A stretch of DNA of 52,646 nt from assembly GCA_022703375.1 (NCBI GenBank), contig JAKLDS010000011.1, positions 1 through 52,646 on the forward strand, in the 5' to 3' direction. This document shows positions 16,641 to 24,775 of this stretch, piece after piece. Numbering within the stretch: the stretch's first letter is position 1; every line of letters starts with the position of its first letter. Made by a program: the position numbers and the translations under genes. The notes below the pieces were generated by a model that was not told the origin of the DNA, did no database searches, and saw only the letters and a program-made list of their open reading frames with translations. The DNA comes from Deltaproteobacteria bacterium. GTDB lineage: Bacteria > Desulfobacterota > Syntrophia > Syntrophales > Smithellaceae.

Positions 16641-16731
16641 ATTCCCTCCCCATAGACGGGGGAGGGTCAGGGTGGGGGTGGATTTTATATTTCTTTCCCC
16701 TCCCCTCAATCCCCTCCCGCAAGAAGAGGGG
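16641..16731. repeat. C/G-run intergenic repeat with hairpins and a G-quadruplex motif
   Basis: Between iorA and the FrhB-like gene is a dispersed-repeat-like sequence. CCCTCCCC (16644-16651) and GGGGAGGG (16659-16666) form a perfect 8-bp stem, and CCCCTC/GAGGGG (16711-16731) a second. The plus strand at 16658-16678 has four G runs separated by 1-3 bases (GGGGGAGGGTCAGGGTGGGG...), a canonical G-quadruplex motif. It interrupts an otherwise operon-like gene order. Confidence 0.6.
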
Positions 16732-16736
16732 ATTAT

Positions 16737-17891
16737 TTATTTTTTTCGACCGCTTCTTTTCAACAGCCCCTTAATTAAAGAATCGTTACTATTTAAATAT
16801 AAAAGATTATTTTCTCTGCCGCTTTTAGCAACAATATTTTTCATCGCCACCTTTTTCTTTTCCAGTGCTGCTTTCTTCAGTTCTTTTAAAATTTCGGATG
16901 GCGCTTCTTTTATTTCCAGGACACCGCGCGCCACCGCCAGATCAATAAGATCGCTGCCCGCCTCCGTCCGGACAATCAACTGATTCCACTTGCGCATTTC
17001 TTCCCAGTCATTACCGAAACGCGCCGCGCCTACGGAAACATCGGCATATTCCGCCGTGCTGTCCACACAGTAACGACAGGCCTCCCTGATGCAATTTTCA
17101 ACCTCTTTCATCGGTATTGTCCTGTTTCCCTGCGGTGTATAAATTTCGAGAATTCCTTTTCCCGCCGGAATTTCCATCCCGACAACAGCGCTCTCATCTA
17201 TATTATTCATTTTTAAAAGTTCGGTAAATTTATCGCGGGCCAGCGTCCAGCCGCAAAACAAACCGACGACCAGTTTTAGCTTGTCTTTTTTGAGGGACGC
17301 ATCCTTATCAGTATATGTTTTTATTTTCGCCAGAGCGAGCGCCTGACAGGGTGTCGCCACCACACCTATTTTAGCAATGTTTTCAGCAGCGATTTCATGA
17401 AAAGTGGCGACAGTGGGTGATACGGTAAATCTGCTTTGCGAGTTTTGCAGCAAATCATCTTTACTTTTTATGGCAACAGGAACGTTTACCTGCCGCTCCG
17501 AAGAAGACACTATGGCTGTTTCAATTAAGCCTTCGGCCAAAGCCAGTTCCATCAGCGCCGTAATCGTGCCGCCATGCTGTGCCCTTTCGCGCAAATTGGA
17601 ATCCGCCGCCCGGGACAGATAATAGCCCTTAACCACCCCGATTTCCGGCGTCACATCGGCCTGCGGAAAAAGTGACTTTCTCAATACAGAAAGGTCAGTT
17701 GAAGAACGCGGGCAAAAGGCATAACACTTGCCGTCGGACAAATCACACGAATGGAGCTGCACGGTGCGGTCACGGTAAATAACCTGATAAGGGCAAAGGT
17801 TAACGCAGGCGCCGCACCCCGTGCAAAGGCCGGCATCCAGCACATTTTTTTTCAGTAATTCCTGAGAGCTGAGTTTCCTGGTTTGCCGCAC
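16737..17891 (-). CDS. FrhB-like ferredoxin/flavin oxidoreductase (coenzyme F420 hydrogenase beta-subunit family)
   Basis: A 384-aa protein beginning with ferredoxin motifs: C-T-G-C-G-A-C-V-N-L-C-P near residues 22-33, then a second cysteine cluster CDLSDGKCYAFCP near 49-61. The rest matches the FrhB N- and C-terminal domains (ATPCQALAL near 184, FCGWTLARDKF near 220, CRYCVDSTAEYADVSVGA near 275). In archaea FrhB binds FAD and F420; bacterial homologues are electron-transfer flavoproteins with other partners. Here it lies directly upstream of iorAB in the same direction, so a role in handling IOR-derived electrons is plausible but inferred. It starts with GTG at 17891 after AAAAGGGTGG. Confidence 0.85.
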   Translation of the reverse strand: MRQTRKLSSQELLKKNVLDAGLCTGCGACVNLCPYQVIYRDRTVQLHSCDLSDGKCYAFCPRSSTDLSVLRKSLFPQADVTPEIGVVKGYYLSRAADSNLRERAQHGGTITALMELALAEGLIETAIVSSSERQVNVPVAIKSKDDLLQNSQSRFTVSPTVATFHEIAAENIAKIGVVATPCQALALAKIKTYTDKDASLKKDKLKLVVGLFCGWTLARDKFTELLKMNNIDESAVVGMEIPAGKGILEIYTPQGNRTIPMKEVENCIREACRYCVDSTAEYADVSVGAARFGNDWEEMRKWNQLIVRTEAGSDLIDLAVARGVLEIKEAPSEILKELKKAALEKKKVAMKNIVAKSGRENNLLYLNSNDSLIKGLLKRSGRKK

Positions 17892-17919
17892 GATCCACCC
17901 TTTTCCAATTGATGAGTTT

Positions 17920-17947
17920 CTTATACCATTATTTTTTATTTTGGCAA
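17920..17947 (-). promoter_or_regulatory. Predicted promoter of the FrhB-like/iorAB genes
   Basis: TTGCCA (17942-17947) and TATAAG (17920-17925) on the minus strand, 16 bp apart, place a start point about 15-25 bases before the GTG. One mismatch in each box. Confidence 0.45.
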
Positions 17948-18220
17948 GCGACTGTCACACACTTTTTGCCGCCGACTATTATAGTCTTTTTTTGCGGGAT
18001 AATCCGATTGGTGAATCTCGAAGAGACACCTCGCCTGGCCTTACTCTTATCAGGTTATATCGGAATTGGCATCTCCTGAAAAATGAACTGAAAAATCAAA
18101 GCACAAACCATTGAACCAAGAAACAGCTTTCCCAAAGGGTGCGTGATGCTCTGGACGGGAAAGCTTAAAACCAAGAATGACTGACCGGCGCTGTCATATG
18201 TTTTTTCGTTGCCTGCCTGA
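17948..18220. other. Intergenic region, no recognisable gene
   Basis: Apart from the promoter next to it, this stretch downstream of the AMMECR1 gene contains only a short minus-strand hydrophobic frame (FLVLSFPVQSI...IFQFIFQEM), which continues a frame passing through the AMMECR1 gene and lacks a start of its own. I see no RNA gene or clear terminator. Confidence 0.5.
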
Positions 18221-18769
18221 TTAATCTGTCGCCCCGAAATACTCGGCGGAAAAGATATATATTTCCGTATCCTCTTCCTGCCAGGCGTTTGCCGGCAAAC
18301 CGGCTTTGTGACATGTCTCCTGCAAAAACGTTTCTCTGTCCCATTTATACTCAACCGCCACCTGCGGCAGCAGCAGTCCCGAATTATAGCCGTTGATTAT
18401 ATACAAACCATGTTTGCCTGTTTCAATTTCGCTGATGTCCTTTATTCGCCGCAACGGAGTTAATACCGATATTTCAAAAGATAAATCTTTTAATTCCTCC
18501 GGCTTAAGAGCGGGGAAACGGGGATCCTGAAAAGCCGCGGCAATTGCCATTTCCTGCACCGTTTCCCAAAGCGGTTTTATCGCCTTGATGTAGCCGATGC
18601 AGCCGCGCAGATGCCCTCTCTTTTTCAGAGTGACAAAAGCGCCCCTCTTTTCTTTCAGGATTGCAGAAGGAACGGCAACCTGCGGCATTTCCTTTTTGTG
18701 CAATTGCGCAGCGATGGTATTTTTCGCCAAATCTAAAAGCGCGTTTTTGTCTTTTTCCGTCAGCCCCAT
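18221..18769 (-). CDS. amrA: AMMECR1-domain protein (AmmeMemoRadiSam system protein A)
   Basis: A 182-aa AMMECR1-fold protein. The signature LRGCIGYI lies near residue 60 and is followed by the conserved DPRFPAL and ISVLTPL segments. The ATG at 18769 has an AAGGAG site 9 bases upstream; the in-frame extension to 18814 would overlap the MEMO gene and is rejected. The MEMO-like gene ends 11 bp upstream. The two usually accompany a radical SAM protein, which is not present in this window. Biochemical function is unknown. Confidence 0.9.
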   Translation of the reverse strand: MGLTEKDKNALLDLAKNTIAAQLHKKEMPQVAVPSAILKEKRGAFVTLKKRGHLRGCIGYIKAIKPLWETVQEMAIAAAFQDPRFPALKPEELKDLSFEISVLTPLRRIKDISEIETGKHGLYIINGYNSGLLLPQVAVEYKWDRETFLQETCHKAGLPANAWQEEDTEIYIFSAEYFGATD

Positions 18770-18779
18770 ATTATTCTCC

Positions 18780-19601
18780 TTATTTACAAAAGACCGCCGC
18801 CGCATACCCCACAACGGAATTTTTATCCCCGGTTACATCGCCGGAATTGGCGTACTTTAAAAGATGTGATTTATCCGCTCCCATCCGGCGCGCCGCCATC
18901 ATTGCCACAGCCATCGGCCCGCCGCCGCACGCTTCACAGGTATCAGCATTCAGGCTGTTCATTAATCCGGCCGCATCACAATCACGCAAATGATTTAAGA
19001 CAATTTCGTCGAGTTTTTCGGCTTCTTTGTAGCTGTGAAAATGCGATAAATCAGAGCTGCCGACTATTAAAACCTTTTTTTCTCCGGCAGCCAGACAGAT
19101 GGCCGCCGCCAGATTGCTGCAAACACTCTCACTTTGTTCTCCCATCACGAGAGGTACAAATTTAAATTGACCGAGCGCTGTTTGCAGAAAGGGAAGCTGA
19201 ATCTCCACGGAATGCTCCTGTAAATGAGCCGCCGGCAATTCAATGACGCCGGCATCCGCTTTTCTGATCGCCTCCGCCATCTCTTCATCAACAGGCACTA
19301 CGCCCAACGGTGTTTCATAACCGCCGCGGGAAAAGACGGATACACCATGAAAAGCTACCCGGTGACTGGGACCGATAACAATGACGGAATCATATTTTTT
19401 TTTGCAGAGCAGTTTATAGGCAAAGGCGGCAACCTGTCCCGAATACATGTATCCGGCGTGCGGCGCCACGAGCGCAACTATTTCTCCCCTGATACCGGAA
19501 TCGGGTACTGCTCCGAAGTATTTTTCGATATCCTGCCGCAGAACAGAAGGTTTCCCCGGATACCAGGAACCGGCAATGGCCGATTTGCGAATGTTATTCA
19601 T
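18780..19601 (-). CDS. amrB: MEMO1-family protein (AmmeMemoRadiSam system protein B)
   Basis: A 273-aa MEMO-like protein related in fold to extradiol dioxygenases. It begins IRKSAIAGSWYPG and has LVAPHAGYMYSGQVAAFAY (histidine near 50), SHRVAFHGVSVF, the segment HSVEIQLPFLQ and SSDLSHFH, which carry conserved metal-site histidines. Adjacent co-directional AMMECR1 and MEMO genes are a conserved pair. A strong GGAGGAG ribosome-binding site precedes ATG. Confidence 0.92.
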   Translation of the reverse strand: MNNIRKSAIAGSWYPGKPSVLRQDIEKYFGAVPDSGIRGEIVALVAPHAGYMYSGQVAAFAYKLLCKKKYDSVIVIGPSHRVAFHGVSVFSRGGYETPLGVVPVDEEMAEAIRKADAGVIELPAAHLQEHSVEIQLPFLQTALGQFKFVPLVMGEQSESVCSNLAAAICLAAGEKKVLIVGSSDLSHFHSYKEAEKLDEIVLNHLRDCDAAGLMNSLNADTCEACGGGPMAVAMMAARRMGADKSHLLKYANSGDVTGDKNSVVGYAAAVFCK

Positions 19602-19636
19602 AAATCTCCTCCGTCTTTCTGATGCAGATGACGCAA

Positions 19637-21979
19637 CTACTCCTCTTTCTGAACAACACCCTGTTTCTGGCGTAATATTGAGCCCGCCGCAGTATCGAGT
19701 ACTTCATATCCCGCAGCGGTAATCTGCGCTCTGAGCTCATCCGCTTCCTGCCAACGGCCGGCAGCTCTGGCCTCATTTCTTTTTTCGCTGAGTTTTTGCA
19801 CATCCGCCGTAACGGTCCGGTCTTCTAAATCCATAATGGCGAGCACTTCATTAATTTCCTTTAACGCCCGGAGAATTTTGCCCGCATCAGTTTTGCTCAA
19901 TTTGTCCTTCGCCAGCGGCAGATTAACCAGACTGATAAAATCAAACAGCGCGGCCAGCGCTCCCGCAATATTCAAATCGTCATCCAGCGCGGCGCTAAAT
20001 CCGTTTTTCAAATTATAGATAAGCTGATCCGTATCGGCAAATCCGCCTTTTTCCTGATGGACAGCCCTGACGCGGCCGATGAAATTATTTAGTTTATCCA
20101 CCGTATTTTTTGCCGCCGCCAGCGCCTTATCGGAATAGTTAAGGGGCTTGCGGTAATGCAGGCTCAACAGCAGAAACCGGACATCAGTGCCGCTGTATCC
20201 CGACTGCCGCAGCTTTCCCAGCGCCACATCCGTACTGGAGGAACGCGACATCTTGGAGCCCTTTACCATTACCATTTCCGTGTTTATCCAATAATTTGCT
20301 CCGCTGCGCCCGAAGCAGGCTCTGTTTATCGCCAGAATATTTTCTCCGTGCGGAAAAGATTCGTCCGCGCCGCTCACATGAATATCGTAGGCCTGCCCGA
20401 GATATTTTTGCGAAATCGCCGCGCATTCCAGATGCCAGCCCGGCCGGATATTGCCCCATCTTGTTTTGAAATAAACTCCCCTTTTCAATTCATTCAGGTT
20501 TGCCCTTTTCAGCAGCGCAAAATCAACCAGGCTGTCCTTTTCATAGTCATCCATGTCCACTGATTTGTTCTGCCTTCGTATCTTGCCCGGATCAATATTG
20601 GTGAGAGCTCCGTATTCCGCCAGCCGGGAAATATCGAAATAAACGGAATGCAGTTTCTCGTACGCATAATTTTTATCTGCCAGCTTCTCCACAATTTTGA
20701 ACATCTCTTCCACATTTTCACCGGCGCGGATATAAATATTATCCTGCCGGATATTCAAATCGCCGGCCTCTGCCAGAAATATTTTTATATATTTATCTGT
20801 ATAAGCGGCCAGCTCCACGGCTGCTTTTTCGGACCCTTTAACGGACTTGTCGCCGATATCCATAATATCCAGAACATGTTTTACCTGATAGCCCTTGTAA
20901 ACAAGATAGCGGTGCAGTAAATCGGCGGCCACCAGGCGGCGATAATTCCCCAAGTGAGGCGCATCGTGGGCAGTAGGCCCGCAGGTGCGCAGCGTCACCT
21001 CACCTGCTTTGAGCGGCTTGAACAGAGTTTTCTGTCTGCTTAAGATATTATAGAGATTGAGAGTGGAGAGTTCCTCCTGGAACGTGAATAAATCGGTGCT
21101 TAAATACCGCTCGCCGCTGTCCGGCAGGATGACAACGATAACACCTTCTTCCATCTGCCTTGCTTTCTCCACGGCGATGTGCATTGCCGCCCCGGAACTC
21201 ATTCCCGCCAGGATGCCCTCTTCACGCGCCAGTCGGCGCGCCATGGCAAAGGCGTCTTCATCCAGAATATTGACTTTTTCATCCAGCCGGTTCTTTTCAA
21301 ATATCCCCGGCCGGTAAGATTCCCGCATATTTTTCAGGCCCTGGATTTTGTGCTGCAAATAGGGCTCCACACCGATAATCTTCACCTGCGGATTTAATTC
21401 CTTGAGCCTTTTGGAAATTCCCATTGCCGTGCCGCTGGTGCCCAGGCTGGCTACCACCATGCTGACCTGGCCGCCGGTCTGTTCCCATATTTCACCTGCC
21501 GTGCCCTGATAATGAGCGGCGACATTATCTTCATTATTAAATTGATCCGCCCCAAAATATTTCCCCGGATTTTCGCGCAGCATCCTGTAGGCGGCTTCGA
21601 TGGCGCCATCGGTGCCCTGATTGGCCGGAGTAAAGTGCAACTCCGCACCGAGCGCCCGCAGGATTTTTTTGCGTTCCTCACTGGCGGCTTCCGACATCGT
21701 CAGGCACAGCTTGTAGCCCTTGACTGCCGCAATCATCGCCAGTCCGATGCCCGTATTGCCGCTGGTTGCTTCCAGAATTATTTTATCCGGAGTCAGGTCG
21801 CCGCGTTTTTCCGCGCCTTCAATCATGAATAAGGCGGTGCGATCTTTTACCGAACCGCCGGGATTGGAGCTTTCCAGTTTGGCAAATATTTTTACTCGAT
21901 GATTGGGATTAAGGCGTTGCATCTCAACTAACGGTGTATTGCCGATGGCTTTGAGAAGGCTATTATTTAATTTATGCAT
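19637..21979 (-). CDS. cysK-cysS: Cysteine synthase fused to cysteinyl-tRNA synthetase
   Basis: A continuous 780-aa frame with two complete enzymes. Residues 1-305 are a PLP cysteine synthase: SNPGGSVKDR with Lys45, TSGNTG near 70, GTSGTAMG near 178 and PDSGERYLSTDLF near 290. Residues 312-780 are a class I cysteinyl-tRNA synthetase: LYNILSRQKTLF, the first zinc cysteine in TCGPTAHDAPHLGN (HIGH equivalent PHLGN near 340), WHLECAA, FPHGENI, KMSRS near 573 and the usual C-terminal KRNEARAAGRWQEADELR. The fusion would make cysteine from O-acetylserine and sulfide and charge it to tRNA. Several motifs deviate: KMSRS for KMSKS, and FPHGENI where FPHHENE is usual, so a zinc-ligand glutamate may be replaced. 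No frameshift or internal stop separates the halves. Confidence 0.93.
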   Translation of the reverse strand: MHKLNNSLLKAIGNTPLVEMQRLNPNHRVKIFAKLESSNPGGSVKDRTALFMIEGAEKRGDLTPDKIILEATSGNTGIGLAMIAAVKGYKLCLTMSEAASEERKKILRALGAELHFTPANQGTDGAIEAAYRMLRENPGKYFGADQFNNEDNVAAHYQGTAGEIWEQTGGQVSMVVASLGTSGTAMGISKRLKELNPQVKIIGVEPYLQHKIQGLKNMRESYRPGIFEKNRLDEKVNILDEDAFAMARRLAREEGILAGMSSGAAMHIAVEKARQMEEGVIVVILPDSGERYLSTDLFTFQEELSTLNLYNILSRQKTLFKPLKAGEVTLRTCGPTAHDAPHLGNYRRLVAADLLHRYLVYKGYQVKHVLDIMDIGDKSVKGSEKAAVELAAYTDKYIKIFLAEAGDLNIRQDNIYIRAGENVEEMFKIVEKLADKNYAYEKLHSVYFDISRLAEYGALTNIDPGKIRRQNKSVDMDDYEKDSLVDFALLKRANLNELKRGVYFKTRWGNIRPGWHLECAAISQKYLGQAYDIHVSGADESFPHGENILAINRACFGRSGANYWINTEMVMVKGSKMSRSSSTDVALGKLRQSGYSGTDVRFLLLSLHYRKPLNYSDKALAAAKNTVDKLNNFIGRVRAVHQEKGGFADTDQLIYNLKNGFSAALDDDLNIAGALAALFDFISLVNLPLAKDKLSKTDAGKILRALKEINEVLAIMDLEDRTVTADVQKLSEKRNEARAAGRWQEADELRAQITAAGYEVLDTAAGSILRQKQGVVQKEE

Positions 21980-22065
21980 AAGCTAAGGCCGACGTAATTA
22001 ATACTGACCATCATAATCTGGCTTGCTAAATATCGTTAAGTACAGGGTTTGTCTTATCGCTGGAT

Positions 22066-22485
22066 TTAGCTATCCATCTTTATCACGGGAATTTTCACAA
22101 AGGGAACGCCCTCTTCTTTCAGCTCTGCTTCTTCCTGAGAGGTGGTCGTGCCTTTGATATTGCGCTTTTCTTCTTCTCCGTAATGAATTTTTAACGCCAC
22201 TTCAGCAAATTTATTGCCTACATCATCAAAGTTTTTATCAATATACTGATGCAGGGCATGCAGCGCTTTGGCCGGCAGAGCTTCATTTTGCGGCAAGCCG
22301 TCATTCACCGGCCTGGTATCCTTTCCCATAATGGTTATATTGGACGGAACAATCTCCACATCTAAACTGTTACAGACGGGGCAGGAAACAAGTTTCTGCC
22401 TGTGCTGTTTGACAAAAGCCTTCCGGTCTTTAAACCATCCTTCAAACCGGTGGCCTTTTTCACATTTAATATCAAATATTATCAC
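22066..22485 (-). CDS. DUF1178 family protein
   Basis: A 139-aa protein starting IIFDIKCEKGHRFEGWFKDR, with CPVCNS near residue 46 and a C-terminal FVKIPVI, all typical of DUF1178. The family may bind zinc through the C-x-x-GH and CPxC cysteines and has no known function. I use the GTG at 22485, because the recognisable domain begins there and GGAAGG lies upstream; a longer frame to 22545 adds 20 non-conserved residues. Confidence 0.85.
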   Translation of the reverse strand: MIIFDIKCEKGHRFEGWFKDRKAFVKQHRQKLVSCPVCNSLDVEIVPSNITIMGKDTRPVNDGLPQNEALPAKALHALHQYIDKNFDDVGNKFAEVALKIHYGEEEKRNIKGTTTSQEEAELKEEGVPFVKIPVIKMDS

Positions 22486-22655
22486 GGAATATTTCCTTCC
22501 CCTGTTTATGAGAGATTTTTTAACATATAAAACGATAAAATACAATTATCATTCCATTAACTTTGCTGAGCGTTTCCGAATCAGAACCGACAGCGGAAAC
22601 CGCCCAGCCGTTTAATGTTCAGCATCTCTAGCGGCTATCCCGGCAGCTCAGGTTT

Positions 22656-22865
22656 CTAATCGACAGCCATCATGACATTGGAGGCTTTGATAATCGCGTA
22701 GGCTTTTTTGCCGGCTTTTAAACCGAGCGCTTTCGCTGATTCTTTGGAAATAATCGAAACAACTCTGGCGCCGCCCGCAAGTTCCAGAATAATTTCCATA
22801 TTTACCGCACCTTTTGTGACTTTAACCACTTTTCCTTTTAATACATTACGCGCGCTTATTTTCAT
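22656..22865 (-). CDS. mop: Molybdenum-pterin/molybdate-binding protein (Mop, single TOBE domain)
   Basis: A 69-aa TOBE-domain protein: KISARNVLKGKVVKVTKGAVNMEI, SIISKESAKALGL and VMMAVD are the canonical molbindin segments. Molbindins oligomerise to bind molybdate or tungstate oxyanions in the cytoplasm, as storage or buffering. The ATG at 22865 follows AGGAGG; a longer in-frame start at 22913 has no such site and would lie upstream of the predicted transcription start. It fits the tungstate uptake locus at 33.7-38.2 kb. Confidence 0.92.
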   Translation of the reverse strand: MKISARNVLKGKVVKVTKGAVNMEIILELAGGARVVSIISKESAKALGLKAGKKAYAIIKASNVMMAVD

Positions 22866-22894
22866 AATGTCCTCCTCTTTTGAGTATATATAAA

Positions 22895-22923
22895 AGTATA
22901 AGGATAAAGCCACTGGCTGTCAA
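22895..22923 (-). promoter_or_regulatory. mop promoter with palindromic spacer
   Basis: TTGACA (22918-22923) and TATACT (22895-22900) on the minus strand with a 17-bp spacer, giving a start about 23 bases before the mop ATG. Directly after the -35 box the spacer holds the perfect palindrome GCCA-G-TGGC (22909-22917), a possible operator. Confidence 0.65.
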
Positions 22924-23020
22924 TGAAATCATCGCGGCAAAAGTCAGGTTATGACGCGCCGGCGCGGTGATCAACTGCCCGCCTTGCTCATAATACTGAA
23001 CAAAACATGATAATGAAGCA

Positions 23021-23049
23021 ATTATCATAATCAGGGACTGCCCTGTCAA
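23021..23049 (-). promoter_or_regulatory. Second upstream promoter-like sequence
   Basis: TTGACA (23044-23049) and GATAAT (23021-23026) with a 17-bp spacer on the minus strand, about 125 bp upstream of the mop promoter. It could add a longer mop transcript. The 22914-23161 gap otherwise contains only a 79-codon hydrophobic frame that I do not consider a gene. Confidence 0.4.
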
Positions 23050-23161
23050 AGATATATTCCATGCGAGAAGAGCGAAAGGCGGCATTTGCCCTGCGGCAGA
23101 TGTCTTTGCCGCTATTGTGTCACGATTTCGCTGGTAAGTTCAAAGGCCATCGTTGCTTCTC

Positions 23162-23707
23162 CTAGGTGATATACAAAATTACAGGCAGTTCCGTTTTTTC
23201 GTCAGAAGGATTGCTCAAAGCACGATGCAGAGCCGAGTTGAAATGGATGCATTCTCCCCGCTCCAGAAGGCTGGTATTTTTACCGACTGAAATCGCCAGC
23301 CGGCCTTTTTAATACATAAATAAATTCTTCGCCTTCGTGGTGGTCCTCAACTCCTTCATGAGCCGTATTCGGTTTGATGGTTACAAGGTATCCGCTCAGA
23401 TGCTTATCGGAACCTGATTTGGTAAGTTGGGTATAGGCGTAAGATCCCGCGCGCTTTTCTGGCTTTTTACCCGGGACTAAGATTTTGAGTTCCTTTTACC
23501 GTCGAGCGCAGCCAAATCAATCTTCAGCGACCTGCTTAACTGCAACGCCAGCGCCACCGGAGTAGTGATTTCATTCTTTTCAACTTTTTCCAGCAACTCG
23601 GCGGGGTATCCTGTTTCGTGGGCGAGTTTTTCAATGTTCAGTTTCCGCTCTTCACGATACGCCTTGACGCTCTGGCCGAATGATTTTTTCTCTTTTGTTT
23701 TTGCCAT
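23162..23707 (-). pseudogene. XRE-family regulator with cupin domain, broken by two frameshifts
   Basis: The first 76 codons give an XRE-type helix-turn-helix (FGQSVKAYREERKLNIEKLA, ETGYPAELLEKVEKNE). After LDGKR the frame ends, but inserting one G in the run near 23494 continues ELKILVPGKKPEKRAGSYAY and on to a cupin (HHEGEEFIYVLK). A second lesion, one extra A in an A5 run near 23308, must be removed to continue GRLAISVGKNTSLLERGE and the end PVILYIT at 23162. Restored, it is a normal ~180-aa HTH-cupin regulator. It may be a pseudogene or reflect sequence errors. Confidence 0.75.
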
Positions 23708-23955
23708 GGTTATTTTCCCGTAAATTGAAGTTTGCGTTTTGGTGAAGACAGGCCGTCACTTTCACGCCTTGTTTGTTATGACCAATGATACATTCGAGCT
23801 TTTGGAAGTCAGGGCAAATAATTGTCTTTGCGGGAACAGGGAAGATTGGCACAAACAAAACTCTCTGTCCCGCGCCAGTCGGGGAAGACAAAGAGTACAA
23901 ATCGGACGTGTTGTGACGGAAATTAATAAAGCGACAGCTTTCCCCTGGGCCGCAG

Positions 23956-24366
23956 TTATTTCTTTTCTGAGTTCGGCGCAATATCATCAATAACATCAGC
24001 CAGCGCTTCTGCATTATTGATAATTACCGTAGAATCAATCAGAGAACCTGACTGGCTCGCGGCGCGCGTGGCGGCCGGTTTTCCAATTTTGATTATCCGC
24101 CGGGAATCTCCCGATGATACCACCTGCCAGTTGTTAAAATCAATTTGGATATCACGCACGTGCTGTAAGGAGGAAATTTCTCCGATAATGGCATCTATTT
24201 CAGAGGCTGTATAATCCCTGTCCGACCGGACCAAATCACCGTAGAGATAAACCGTGCCGCCGGTAGATGAATAGTCTATCCTTGCCATGTCTGCATCATG
24301 GCGCGCAAGAACCATCCTGACATTCCGGTTGATTTCATATCGAGATATCTGGTTTTCCGGCGGCAT
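23956..24366 (-). CDS. Hypothetical protein, possibly BON-like
   Basis: A 136-aa protein I do not recognise with certainty. The segment VRMVLARHDADMARIDYSS, then GGTVYLYGDLVRSDRD and a helix followed by VRDIQID, recalls the alpha-beta layout of BON domains. The C-terminal 55 residues are polar. No signal peptide with the ATG at 24366, which has AAAAGGGGG upstream; a longer frame to 24483 is less likely. Neighbours give no hint; the 23708-23955 gap before the broken regulator shows nothing. Confidence 0.6.
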   Translation of the reverse strand: MPPENQISRYEINRNVRMVLARHDADMARIDYSSTGGTVYLYGDLVRSDRDYTASEIDAIIGEISSLQHVRDIQIDFNNWQVVSSGDSRRIIKIGKPAATRAASQSGSLIDSTVIINNAEALADVIDDIAPNSEKK

Positions 24367-24775
24367 ATTTCCCCCTTTTAAGATTAAACACTTCCAAAAA
24401 CCGGCTATTTTCAGGAACTGGATGACTGAACAAAAAAACGCCGGCGGTAAAGATTTATCCCTTTTACCATTCCCCGGCTCCATTTCCGGCGGAAGGCCGA
24501 TGACCGGGGAACCCCGAAAATTAAAACAATCAAATCTTTCCCGATAGTTATTTTGATTTTATCACAGATTTTATTTTTGACAACAAATCAATTGAACTGG
24601 TTTTTCATTGACAGGGAGCAGCTCTTTCATTATTCTTTTTACCAAAGACGACCGCTCAATAATTACCGCAGCCGTTCGCGGACAGACATTGACAATATCC
24701 GATTTTTACCTATCTTAATGACAACGGCAATTCGGCCTTCGGAAACGCAAGGCGGCATTGCATCAGGTATAAAAC
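24367..24775. other. Divergent intergenic region
   Basis: About 400 bp between the minus-strand BON-like gene and the plus-strand metallo-hydrolase gene. The only element I can support is the plus-strand promoter at 24689-24716; plus-strand frames crossing this region lack coding features. Confidence 0.5.
24689..24716 (+). promoter_or_regulatory. Predicted promoter of the metallo-hydrolase gene
   Basis: TTGACA (24689-24694) and TATCTT (24711-24716) with a 16-bp spacer, about 50 bases upstream of the ATG at 24776. Confidence 0.45.

Noticed and set aside
18055-18354. Possible membrane protein downstream of AMMECR1
   Set aside because: The frame begins inside the AMMECR1 gene in another reading frame, and only its last ~45 codons are hydrophobic; no start or ribosome-binding site.
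22846-23085. 79-codon minus-strand frame with two hydrophobic segments, overlapping the mop start
   Set aside because: It contains both predicted promoters for mop, has no clear ribosome-binding site and matches no family I know; more likely chance reading of an AT-rich upstream region.
23652-24014. 120-codon minus-strand frame between the broken regulator and the BON-like gene
   Set aside because: It overlaps both neighbours in other frames and has low-complexity, non-conserved content.
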